Part shown: one piece after another, positions 1 to 6,315 of the stretch
Numbering within the stretch: position 1 is the stretch's first letter
Layout of the letters: every line of letters begins with the position of its first letter
Assembly: GCF_034006665.1 (NCBI RefSeq)
Contig: NZ_JAVESI010000048.1
Coordinates: 1-26,692, forward strand
DNA: 26,692 nt
Reading direction: 5' to 3'
Source: Trichloromonas sp034006665
GTDB taxonomy: Bacteria; Desulfobacterota; Desulfuromonadia; Desulfuromonadales; Trichloromonadaceae
Program-made: the position numbers and the translations under genes
The notes under the pieces: generated by a model
The model's database searches: none
The model's input: the letters and a program-made list of their open reading frames with translations, nothing else
What the model was told of the DNA's origin: nothing

Positions 1-75
1 CCCTCGCAAGGCATTGGAATTGTTGAGGAATATACCATAGATTACGTCCCGGCGCAAGAAAAAAATTGCAAATAA

Positions 76-551
76 TCTAATGATTTAAACTATTTGTCGG
101 ATCTTCTCTTTTTGCGGTGGCATCATTTATTAGGGTTTAGCAGCAGAAAGCAAAACCTGTTCCTTTTTCTAATCGTTTGATATTATTTGGTTTTCTATAT
201 TAATTAACAAATTGTTGCTAACGGATGTTAAATTTTCCGACAGAATTTATGAAAATCCTTATTTGATTTTGGTGAAAATTCAGAAAAATCAGTGTTTTTG
301 TGCCCTTTTTTGAGTTTTTAATATGTAAGCTTTTTCGACACAAGTTTCTGATTTATCGACGCACAAGTTCCGGTGTCAGCATACTCAAGGTCGCGTGGTG
401 GTCGGTTTCCGCTGCCGCAGTCGCGTAAGGCTCATGAAAAGGCTTTCCATGAAGGCTGAGTGCAATTTTTTAAAGCAAAACGGGGGGCCGTGAACCAGTT
501 TCCGGGAACTGTCATTTCGGGGCAACAACTCCACTTAAAGCAAAACAATAC
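76..551. other. AT-rich region without a recognisable gene
   Basis: This stretch is clearly richer in A and T than the rest of the window, with runs such as TTTTT and AAAAA, up to about position 350. I see no convincing open reading frame, tRNA or strong hairpin. The longest frames here lack family resemblance and a ribosome binding site. It could be a regulatory or recently acquired segment beside the higBA module. The base composition contrast is seen directly; the origin is inference. Confidence 0.5.
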
Positions 552-588
552 TTGCTCCCACCATGGGACCATGGGTATAATTACATCT
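552..588 (+). promoter_or_regulatory. higBA promoter with candidate operator
   Basis: A -35-like TTGCTC (552-557) and a perfect -10 TATAAT (576-581) are separated by 18 bases. The spacer holds two CCATGG palindromes (561-566 and 569-574) two bases apart, well placed for an autorepressing antitoxin. The expected transcription start falls at about 588-589, essentially on the ATG of the toxin gene, and no Shine-Dalgarno sequence precedes that ATG, so the mRNA may be leaderless. The boxes are seen; the operator role is inferred from how HigA proteins usually act. Confidence 0.55.
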
Positions 589-882
589 ATGCGCATCATC
601 TCCCGTAAAACCCTCCGAGAATTTTGGGACCAGCACCCAGATGCGCGACAACCATTACAGGCATGGTATGACGATGCTAAACATGCCGAATGGCATTCAC
701 CGGCGGACATCAAAAATGTTTACCGCAATGCCAGCTTTCTGGCCGACAACCGAGTCGTCTTCAACATCAAGGGGAACTCTTACCGGATTATCGTAGCCAT
801 CCAGTACGCTCATAGCCTGCTCTATATCCGCTTTGTCGGCACCCATCGGGACTATGACAAAATCGACGCAAGAACGATCTGA
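589..882 (+). CDS. higB: HigB-family type II toxin (mRNA interferase)
   Basis: A 97-residue protein resembling the HigB toxin family of the RelE superfamily, which cleaves mRNA, usually on the ribosome. Recognisable parts are the N-terminal RIISRKTLREFW helix, a central NASFLADNRVVFNIKGN strand region and the C-terminal YIRFVGTHRDYDKID block typical of HigB. The frame is open further upstream to 460, but ATG 589 is chosen because the family begins with this MRIIS-type sequence and the -10 box lies just before it. The antitoxin gene follows after 15 bases, toxin first, the usual hig order. Identification rests on sequence pattern and operon context. Confidence 0.85.
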   Translation: MRIISRKTLREFWDQHPDARQPLQAWYDDAKHAEWHSPADIKNVYRNASFLADNRVVFNIKGNSYRIIVAIQYAHSLLYIRFVGTHRDYDKIDARTI

Positions 883-897
883 ACGGAGAACTTATAG

Positions 898-1275
898 ATG
901 GAAATCAAACCCATAAAAAACGAGGCCGATTATCAGGCTGCTCTTGAAGAGATTGAACGGCTGTTCGACGCCGCGCCGGATACGCGGGAAGGGGACAGGC
1001 TTGAGGTCCTGTCGACTCTTGTCGACGCCTACGAAGAAAAGCATTACAGCATCCCCCTGCCCGACCCGATCGAGGCCATCCTGTATCATATGGAAAGCCG
1101 GGGCCTTTCGCGCCGCGACCTTGAACCTCATATCGGCAGCCGCGCCCGTGTGTCCGAGGTGCTTAACCGAAAGCGTCCATTAACCATGGAGATGATCCGA
1201 AATCTTCATAGCGGACTTGGCATACCGGCGGAAGTTCTTATCCAACCCTATCCCACGCTCAAAGACGGGGCTTGA
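898..1275 (+). CDS. higA: HigA-family antitoxin with C-terminal HTH
   Basis: A 125-residue antitoxin that should bind and neutralise the upstream HigB and repress the operon. The N-terminal 60 residues are acidic and helical, as in larger HigA proteins with an N-terminal toxin-binding region. Residues about 60-112 form an XRE-type helix-turn-helix (LYHMESRGLSRRDLEPHIG, then VSEVLNRKRPLTMEMIRNL). Start ATG 898 lies 15 bases after the higB stop and is preceded by a GGAG at suitable distance. The CCATGG pair upstream of higB is its most likely operator (inference). Confidence 0.85.
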   Translation: MEIKPIKNEADYQAALEEIERLFDAAPDTREGDRLEVLSTLVDAYEEKHYSIPLPDPIEAILYHMESRGLSRRDLEPHIGSRARVSEVLNRKRPLTMEMIRNLHSGLGIPAEVLIQPYPTLKDGA

Positions 1276-1388
1276 CAGCAATGACGCCCTCAAGCAGTGT
1301 TTAGCCAAGGGCACCGATCCCCTCGAAGAGTTGCTGCGAAAGGTCAAGCCGCCTGAATAGGATCCGCCCCCAACCCGTACCCGTCAAG

Positions 1389-1423
1389 ACGCCGCTTCAG
1401 GGTTTTAAGCCCCTGAGCGGCGT
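1389..1423 (+). terminator. Hairpin between the two toxin-antitoxin modules
   Basis: The arm at 1389-1402 pairs with 1411-1423 (ACGCCGCT[T]CAGGG against CCCTGAGCGGCGT, one bulged T), around an 8-base loop. The stem is strong, but only a weak T-rich tail follows, so it may be a poor intrinsic terminator or simply a structural insulator between higBA and yefM-yoeB. Confidence 0.45.
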
Positions 1424-1436
1424 TGCCGTTTGCTGG

Positions 1437-1478
1437 TTGACAATACCCCGCCATTAACGTACGATTTTACGTACGTAA
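1437..1478 (+). promoter_or_regulatory. yefM-yoeB promoter and paired palindromic operator
   Basis: A consensus -35 TTGACA (1437-1442) is followed after 17 bases by TACGAT (1460-1465). Two GTAC-centred palindromes overlap and follow the -10: ACGTACG at 1457-1463 and TTACGTACGTAA at 1467-1478. Their centres are 12 bases apart. E. coli YefM-YoeB binds two TGTACA-type palindromes with a similar 12-base centre spacing, so this is very probably the autoregulatory operator. The boxes and spacing are seen; the regulatory role is inferred by family analogy. Confidence 0.75.
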
Positions 1479-1489
1479 GGGAGGCGAAC

Positions 1490-1732
1490 ATGCCCACGAT
1501 CACAGCGACCGAAGCGAGAAAACTTCTCTACAAACTCCTCGATGACGTAGCCGAATCGCACGAGCCTATCCAGATCACCGGCAAGCGCAACAGCGCCGTG
1601 CTGATTGCCGAGGATGATTGGCGCGCCGTGCAAGAGACCCTCTATCTGCATTCCGTTCCCGGCATGAAGGAGTCCATCATCGACGGCATGAAGACGCCGG
1701 TGGAAGAGTGCGATGAGGAATTGAACTGGTGA
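1490..1732 (+). CDS. yefM: YefM/Phd-family antitoxin
   Basis: An 80-residue antitoxin of the Phd/YefM family. The N-terminal DNA-binding half shows the family pattern ITATEARKLLYKLLDDV, then PIQITGKRNSAVLIAEDDW; the acidic C-terminal tail (PVEECDEELNW) is the expected toxin-wrapping segment. ATG 1490 is chosen over upstream in-frame starts because GGGAGG lies seven bases before it and the promoter and operator end just upstream. It neutralises the YoeB toxin encoded next and, together with it, should repress the operon. The stop overlaps the toxin start, indicating translational coupling. Confidence 0.9.
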   Translation: MPTITATEARKLLYKLLDDVAESHEPIQITGKRNSAVLIAEDDWRAVQETLYLHSVPGMKESIIDGMKTPVEECDEELNW

Positions 1733-1992
1733 GTTGGAAACTGGTCTACACCAAGCAGGCCCAGAAAGATGCCAGGAAGCTTTCCGCTTCCGGGTTGAAA
1801 TCGAAAGCGAAGCAACTGCTCGACCTCCTCGCGGAGAATCCCTTGCAAAATCCGCCACCCTACGAAAAGCTCGTCGGCGACCTGGCGAGCGCTTATTCGA
1901 GACGCATCACTATCCAGCATCGACTGGTCTACCAGGTTCTCGCTGATATTCGTATGGTGAAAGTCCTGCGGATGTGGACGCACTACGGATAA
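1729..1992 (+). CDS. yoeB: YoeB/Txe-family toxin (ribosome-dependent mRNA endonuclease)
   Basis: An 87-residue toxin of the RelE/YoeB fold that cleaves mRNA at the ribosomal A site. Catalytic residues known from E. coli YoeB are present: Glu46, Arg65 and a C-terminal His-Tyr pair (His85, Tyr86, followed by one extra Gly). The hallmark blocks YSRRITIQHRLVYQV and MWTHYG are visible. The start is GTG 1729, overlapping the yefM stop by four bases. Length and motifs suggest an intact, active toxin. Confidence 0.9.
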   Translation: MSWKLVYTKQAQKDARKLSASGLKSKAKQLLDLLAENPLQNPPPYEKLVGDLASAYSRRITIQHRLVYQVLADIRMVKVLRMWTHYG

Positions 1993-2048
1993 GGGCCGGA
2001 AAAGCACGAAAGCGCAACTTTCCATCCTCCATCTTACGGGATTCCGTC

Positions 2049-2810
2049 ATGAGCAAGCCATCCATCAGCCAAAGCACGGGACGCCACTTTCTCACCGACC
2101 GGATCCGTATGGAAGTAGACTGGCGGGGTACGGCCCAATCCCGGGGGAGCGCCCCGCCGCCGGTGCAGAAGCCGGTGCCGGGAGGGGCGACGCTCATCCC
2201 CCTACCTGACCGGGAAAGCTGGTCGATTCCTCCCTGCGATTTAGAGGAAGCCATCGCCCGGCGGGAAAGCCGCCGCCGTTTCACGGCGCGGCCGCTCAGC
2301 CGGGACGAGCTGGCCTTTCTCTTCTGGAGCACGCAAGGGGTGCGCGCCCGGCTGCACGACGCGGCGGTTTTGCGCACCGTCCCTTCCGCCGGTTGCCGCC
2401 ACCCCTTTGAAACCTACCTGGCGATTTTCCGGGTCGAGGGGCTGGAGCCCGGTCTCTACCGTTACCTCCCCCTTGACCACGCCCTGGTCCTGGAAAAGAC
2501 ACCCGACCTGCTTTCGGGCCGGGTCGTCGCCGCCGCTCGGGGGCAGGGCTTTGCTGGGGAGGCGGCGGTCACCTTTTTCTGGACCGCCCTGCCCGAACGC
2601 ACCGAATGGCGCTACGCCGAAGCCTCCTACAAGGTCATCGCCCTCGACGCCGGTCATCTCTGCCAGAATCTTTATCTCGCTTGCGCGGCCGTCGGCGCCG
2701 GCACCTGCGCCATCGCCGCCTACGATCAGGAACTGGCCGACGACCTGCTCGGGGTCGACGGCGCCGAAGAATTCACCATCTACCTGGCGCCGGTGGGCAA
2801 GATCCGTTGA
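2049..2810 (+). CDS. SagB-type nitroreductase-fold dehydrogenase
   Basis: A 253-residue FMN-dependent nitroreductase-superfamily protein of the SagB/ThcOx type. SagB enzymes oxidise azolines in thiazole/oxazole peptides, but many chromosomal homologues stand alone with unknown substrates. Family features are the ARRESRRRFTARPLSRDELAFL region (about 75-95), the PSAGCRHPFETYL motif (about 115-127), the GLYRYLPLDHAL strand and GHLCQNLYLACAAVGAGTC near the C-terminus. ATG 2049 is chosen because homologues begin near here; a GTG frame is open from 1974 but would overlap yoeB. It heads a four-gene operon. No cyclase or precursor-peptide gene is next to it, so a RiPP role is not supported. Confidence 0.82.
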   Translation: MSKPSISQSTGRHFLTDRIRMEVDWRGTAQSRGSAPPPVQKPVPGGATLIPLPDRESWSIPPCDLEEAIARRESRRRFTARPLSRDELAFLFWSTQGVRARLHDAAVLRTVPSAGCRHPFETYLAIFRVEGLEPGLYRYLPLDHALVLEKTPDLLSGRVVAAARGQGFAGEAAVTFFWTALPERTEWRYAEASYKVIALDAGHLCQNLYLACAAVGAGTCAIAAYDQELADDLLGVDGAEEFTIYLAPVGKIR

Positions 2811-2830
2811 CCGGCCGATGAGGCACGACG

Positions 2831-3304
2831 ATGAAAATGGAGCACGAAGACCAGCACGAAACCATCCACGAAGAGCTACCGGAGCAGCACGAAGACCCCC
2901 TGATCCGCGCTCTCCACCGGATCATCCGCGCCGCCGTCCGGGTGCTGGCCGTGCTCATGGTGTTGGTCATCATCTGGGGCATCGGCGACGTAATCTACGT
3001 CCTCTACCAGCGTCTGCTCAGTCCGCCCTATCTGCTGCTGAACATCAACGACATCTTCGCCACCTTCGGCGCCTTCATGGCGGTTCTGATCGCCATCGAA
3101 ATCTTCATCAACATCCGCCTCTATCTCGGCACCAACGTCGTCCCCATCCGCTTGGTGGTGGCCACGGCGCTCATGGCCATCGCCCGAAAGGTTATCGTTC
3201 TCGACCTGGAAAAAATCGGCCCCGATTACGTCCTCGGCATCGCGGCGGTGGTCCTGGCCCTCGGCATCACCTACTGGCTGCTGTCGAAAAACCGGCCGGA
3301 CTAG
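2831..3304 (+). CDS. psiE: PsiE-family membrane protein
   Basis: A 157-residue inner-membrane protein resembling PsiE (phosphate-starvation-inducible protein E), whose biochemical role is unknown. It has an acidic His/Glu-rich N-terminus (about 1-25) followed by four hydrophobic segments near residues 35-60, 70-93, 105-122 and 132-152. The conserved-looking blocks are NINDIFATFGAFMAVLIAIEIF and VVPIRLVVATALMAIARK. It begins 20 bases after the nitroreductase stop and is followed closely by the UPF0158 gene. I see no PHO box, so phosphate control is not shown here. Confidence 0.8.
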   Translation: MKMEHEDQHETIHEELPEQHEDPLIRALHRIIRAAVRVLAVLMVLVIIWGIGDVIYVLYQRLLSPPYLLLNINDIFATFGAFMAVLIAIEIFINIRLYLGTNVVPIRLVVATALMAIARKVIVLDLEKIGPDYVLGIAAVVLALGITYWLLSKNRPD

Positions 3305-3353
3305 ACAGGTTCGGAAAAATTTTCTTTTGCCTCAAGCGCCCCACGGAGCCCTC

Positions 3354-3758
3354 ATGTCTTACGATGCCATCGACGATGCCTTTCACTTTATCAGCGACGC
3401 CCCGCTCGGCGAACGGCGGGCCTTGGTGCACCGGCCCAGCGGCAAGGTCTTTCTTGCTTCGCTCAAGGCGGGGTTCGATGAATGTCCGGCCGGGGCGGAC
3501 ACCGACCCCGACTACCTGAGCATCCCGCACCGGCAGGAACTCGATCCGGGCAAACCGCTGGTGCTGGAGTTCATCCGCGACAACTGCCCGGCGGAACTGG
3601 CGCGGGTCGAGGGCTTCTTCAATCGCCCCGGCGCCTTCCGCAACGTCAAGGATCTGCTGCGCCGCCGGCATTTGCTGGACAACTGGCAGATCTTCGAAAT
3701 GCAGCAAATGGAGGCACTGCTCAAGCAATGGTGCCTGGCCCAGGGGCTGATGTCGTGA
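3354..3758 (+). CDS. UPF0158-family protein
   Basis: A 134-residue soluble protein resembling UPF0158, a family of unknown function. Matching features are the N-terminal AIDDAFHF segment, the strand pair LVHRPSGKVFLAS, the central IPHRQELDPGKPLVLEFI block and the C-terminal helix FFNRPGAFRNVKDLLRRRHLLDNWQIFE followed by LKQWCLAQGL. ATG 3354 is used because the family starts close to it. Its stop overlaps the GTG of the pseudouridine synthase gene, so the two are translationally coupled. No catalytic motif is apparent. Confidence 0.75.
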   Translation: MSYDAIDDAFHFISDAPLGERRALVHRPSGKVFLASLKAGFDECPAGADTDPDYLSIPHRQELDPGKPLVLEFIRDNCPAELARVEGFFNRPGAFRNVKDLLRRRHLLDNWQIFEMQQMEALLKQWCLAQGLMS

Positions 3759-4504
3759 GCGGGCGGAAACCGACAGGTTCGAGGCTTCCGGCCCCGACAC
3801 ATCGGCCCAAAGGGGTGACGCTGCTTTACGAGGATGCGGACATTCTCGTGGTGGACAAACCCTGCGGCCTTTTGACCATGGGGACCGAGCGGGACAAATC
3901 CCGCACCGTGCATTCGATCCTCAACGACTACGTGCGCAAGGGCAACCCCAAGTCCCGCAACCGGGTCTATATCGTCCATCGCCTCGACCGCGACACCTCC
4001 GGCATCCTGCTTTTCGCCAAGAGCGAACCGGCCAAACTGGCTCTGCAAGGAAACTGGGACGACACCAGCAAACTCTATCTGGCCGTGGTCTTTGGACACG
4101 TCAGCCCGCCGCGGGGAACCATCAGCAGCTATCTCGCCGAAAACGCCGCCTTCGCGGTCTACTCCACCTCCGACCCGAGCCAGGGCAAGCTGTCGCACAC
4201 GGCCTATACCCTGGTGAAAGAGCGCAACGGACTCAGCCTGCTGCAAGTCCACCTGCTCACCGGCCGCAAACATCAGATTCGCGTCCACTTCGCGGAACAG
4301 GGGCATCCCCTGGTCGGCGACAGAAAATACGCGCAAGATCGCCCGGCCCATGCCCATCTGGCGCTGCACGCCTGGTCGTTATCCTTCACCCACCCGGTGA
4401 ACCACACTCGCCTGCAGTTCGAGACCCCGATTCCCCAGCGCTTCAGCCAACTGGTCGGCCCCTTCGTTCCGCCGGGACTCAAGGAAAACGAAAGCGAGCG
4501 ATGA
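3755..4504 (+). CDS. RluA-family RNA pseudouridine synthase
   Basis: A 249-residue RluA-class pseudouridine synthase, which isomerises uridine in rRNA or tRNA. The catalytic motif HRLDRDTSG is at residues 75-83, with Asp78 as the expected nucleophile. Other family marks are LLYEDADILVVDKPCGL at 23-39 and the C-terminal LLTGRKHQIRVHFAEQGHPLVGDRKY block. There is no S4 domain at the N-terminus. The start is GTG 3755 inside the stop of the preceding gene, with AGGGG eight bases upstream. The exact target position cannot be told from sequence. It is the last gene of the + strand operon and converges on the methyltransferase gene. Confidence 0.88.
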   Translation: MSGRKPTGSRLPAPTHRPKGVTLLYEDADILVVDKPCGLLTMGTERDKSRTVHSILNDYVRKGNPKSRNRVYIVHRLDRDTSGILLFAKSEPAKLALQGNWDDTSKLYLAVVFGHVSPPRGTISSYLAENAAFAVYSTSDPSQGKLSHTAYTLVKERNGLSLLQVHLLTGRKHQIRVHFAEQGHPLVGDRKYAQDRPAHAHLALHAWSLSFTHPVNHTRLQFETPIPQRFSQLVGPFVPPGLKENESER

Positions 4505-4535
4505 CACCGGGGGTGATCGGCCTTTCGCTGTTCAG

Positions 4536-5381
4536 TTATTTAACGGCCCGCAGGCCCATGAGTTCTTCGACCTTCACCACCCTGCCGAAGCCCGCGGCGC
4601 CGAGCCGTTTGCCGGCCTGCTCCATGAAACTGTCGCCGCGTTTGACTTTGTAGGGATTGCCGGTGTAGTGAAAGAGGGCGCCGCCGCGCTTCAACACCCG
4701 GTAAAGTTCCTGGTAAAAGCGCTCGCCGTAGAGTTCGCCGGCGAGGGAAAAGCGAGGCGGGTCGTGGATGATCGCGTCAAAGGATTCCGCTGCGAGTCCG
4801 CCGATATACTCCCCGATGTCGGCCTGGACCAAGGTGACGGAAGGATGGTAAATCTCCTGGGACCAGGGATTTCTGCGGCGCAGCTCAATGACCGTGGCGC
4901 TCAGTTCGACCGAAACCACCTCCCGCGCCCCAAGCCGCAGGGCCGCCAAGGCCGCGTAACCGAGTCCGGAGCAAGTATCCAGCACCCGATCGCCGGGCTT
5001 CACCACCTGCGCCGCCATCTTCCCGGCGCTTTCAAAAGGGTTGATGCCCTTGGCGATGTGCATTTTCACGCCGCTGATTTCCAGCAACGGCGCCTGCTCC
5101 GTCGGAACGAGTTTGCAATAGCCCTCGTCCCGCGCTTCGAGCACATCCAATTCGCCATTTTCCAGAACAAAAATCCGCTGTTCCTTGCGCGCAATCCGCC
5201 GCAACTCTTCGCCGGTCAGTCGCTGGTCCGCGTCCAGCAGCAGGGAGTCATCGGCCAGGGCAAAGGTCGTATTGGAGCGGTTCAGATCAACGGAAATATC
5301 GACGGTTGCCGCACCCCGCGCCAGGGCGTCGAGCACCCGGCGGGCGACCTGCGCATCGAACCAATAGATTTTTTCGTTCAT
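4536..5381 (-). CDS. Class I SAM-dependent methyltransferase
   Basis: A 281-residue protein with a Rossmann methyltransferase core in its second half. The SAM-binding loop is VLDTCSGLGYAALAA (motif I), the acidic strand-2 end is VVSVELS, and motif IV is DAIIHDPPRFSLAG, a DPPR-type signature. The first half (about 1-110) is a separate region of unknown role, possibly for substrate recognition. A spermidine-synthase-like fold cannot be excluded. The frame extends to a TTG at 5399 that overlaps the yheU stop, but ATG 5381 has GAGGAAG just upstream and is preferred. It is cotranscribed with yheU. The substrate is unknown. Confidence 0.78.
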   Translation of the reverse strand: MNEKIYWFDAQVARRVLDALARGAATVDISVDLNRSNTTFALADDSLLLDADQRLTGEELRRIARKEQRIFVLENGELDVLEARDEGYCKLVPTEQAPLLEISGVKMHIAKGINPFESAGKMAAQVVKPGDRVLDTCSGLGYAALAALRLGAREVVSVELSATVIELRRRNPWSQEIYHPSVTLVQADIGEYIGGLAAESFDAIIHDPPRFSLAGELYGERFYQELYRVLKRGGALFHYTGNPYKVKRGDSFMEQAGKRLGAAGFGRVVKVEELMGLRAVK

Positions 5382-5395
5382 CACTTCCTCGATGT

Positions 5396-5641
5396 TCAAC
5401 CACAGGAAACAAGATTAGCCGTTTGGGTCCGTTGGTCATAAACGACCTTGACCTCCCCGTCCCGCAGCTGCCGCAGCACCTGCCGCACCTTGTCCTCTAG
5501 GGTGCAGCCGGCCTCGCCCCAATCCGCGCCGTCGCGGGTGACGAATTCCTCGATCATCCTCCGCAGCGTCTCGGGATCGATACGCACAAAGGGAATCTCG
5601 ATCCCCGCCTCCTGCCTTTCATCCGGCGTTTCCCCTGACAT
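5396..5641 (-). CDS. YheU (UPF0270) family protein
   Basis: An 81-residue protein matching the small YheU/UPF0270 family of unknown function: IPFVRIDPETLRRMIEEFVTRDG, then DWGE, then LEDKVRQVLRQLRDGEVKVVYD. The frame is open to 5854, but ATG 5641 is the supported start: GAGGTGAT precedes it at the right distance and the family starts near here. An extra ten-residue polar N-terminus is present compared with E. coli YheU. Its stop meets the alternative TTG start of the downstream methyltransferase gene, so the two form an operon. Confidence 0.82.
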   Translation of the reverse strand: MSGETPDERQEAGIEIPFVRIDPETLRRMIEEFVTRDGADWGEAGCTLEDKVRQVLRQLRDGEVKVVYDQRTQTANLVSCG

Positions 5642-5851
5642 ACAATCACCTCGTTTTGTCTGATTCCGCCCCCGGCAACATCCGCTCCTGCGGACGCGTT
5701 GCGGATTCTGTGCCCATCCTGCCCCGGATCGTCTTTCCCGGCAAGAACTTATCCGCCAACCGGCTCCGCCAATTCCCACGACATTGCCAAAAAGAGATTT
5801 AAGAACCAAAGCGGGAATTCCTTCCTTTTCAAAGAAGGGATGAAAGCGTAC

Positions 5852-5865
5852 CATGCGCCAGCATG
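5852..5865 (+). repeat. Candidate left-end hairpin of the IS element
   Basis: CATGC (5852-5856) pairs with GCATG (5861-5865) across a four-base loop, about 50 bases before tnpA. GAAAG lies a few bases 5' of the stem, reminiscent of the guide tetranucleotide beside the left hairpin of IS608-type elements. A second weaker stem (CCTTC...GAAGG, about 5819-5838) lies just outside. Which one is the true left end is uncertain. Confidence 0.4.
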
Positions 5866-5880
5866 TTCAGCTCTTGGTTG

Positions 5881-5916
5881 TTGACTTCTTGTGCCGATTC
5901 GTCGTACTATCTACAC
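5881..5916 (+). promoter_or_regulatory. tnpA promoter, possibly leaderless
   Basis: TTGACT (5881-5886) and TACTAT (5905-5910) are 18 bases apart. Only six bases separate the -10 from the tnpA ATG at 5917, so transcription should begin at or within a base or two of the start codon. No Shine-Dalgarno sequence is present. The boxes are seen; leaderless expression is inference. Confidence 0.5.
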
Positions 5917-6315
5917 ATGGAAACGACTCATCATCGCACCGTAGTATTCAAGGTCGGCTACCACCTCGTTTTCTGCACCAAGTATCGTCGCAAGGTTCTG
6001 ACAGGGGAGGTGGATAGCCGCCTCAAGGCCATTATCGGCGAGATCGCCGCCGAGAAAGGCTTTACGATATCCAACCTGGAAACGGACGCCGATCATGTCC
6101 ATTTGTTCGTTTCCGCGCCGCCCCATGTGCCGATCTCGCAAATCGCCAAATGGGTCAAGGGGATTTCGGCGTTGCGCCTGCTGCGGTCGGTTCCCGCACT
6201 CAAGAAACGCATGGGGAGCCACCTCTGGAATCCGAGCTACTATGTGGGCACCTTGGGAGATATGAGCGCCGATGTCGTCCGCCGATACATCGACAACCAG
6301 AAGCAGAAAGACTAG
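5917..6315 (+). CDS. tnpA: IS200/IS605-family Y1 transposase TnpA
   Basis: A 132-residue HUH single-strand transposase. The metal-binding HUH pair is His60-Val-His62 (DADHVHLFV), the catalytic tyrosine is Tyr124 in VRRYIDNQ, and the N-terminal block VGYHLVFCTKYRRKVL is typical of IS200 transposases. Length is close to the usual 130-155 residues. ATG 5917 is chosen because the family starts here and the -10 box lies immediately upstream; an in-frame ATG at 5863 falls in the left-end hairpin. Its 3' end overlaps tnpB by 44 bases. All key residues are present, so it should be active. Confidence 0.92.
   Translation: METTHHRTVVFKVGYHLVFCTKYRRKVLTGEVDSRLKAIIGEIAAEKGFTISNLETDADHVHLFVSAPPHVPISQIAKWVKGISALRLLRSVPALKKRMGSHLWNPSYYVGTLGDMSADVVRRYIDNQKQKD

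Noticed and set aside
1..75. Possible 3' ends of a + strand gene at the left edge (frame 1 stops at 73-75, frame 2 stops at 37-39).
   Set aside because: Two frames look equally plausible over too few codons and neither matches a family I recognise.
1263..1360. Short open stretch after higA reading like a protein tail (LAKGTDPLEELLRKVKPPE).
   Set aside because: It has no start codon in frame and is only about 30 codons long; it may be a gene remnant but this cannot be supported.
2407..3519. 370-codon + strand frame overlapping the nitroreductase, psiE and UPF0158 genes.
   Set aside because: It is rich in Arg, Pro and Ser, as expected from an out-of-frame reading of GC-rich genes, and the overlapping genes have clear family features.
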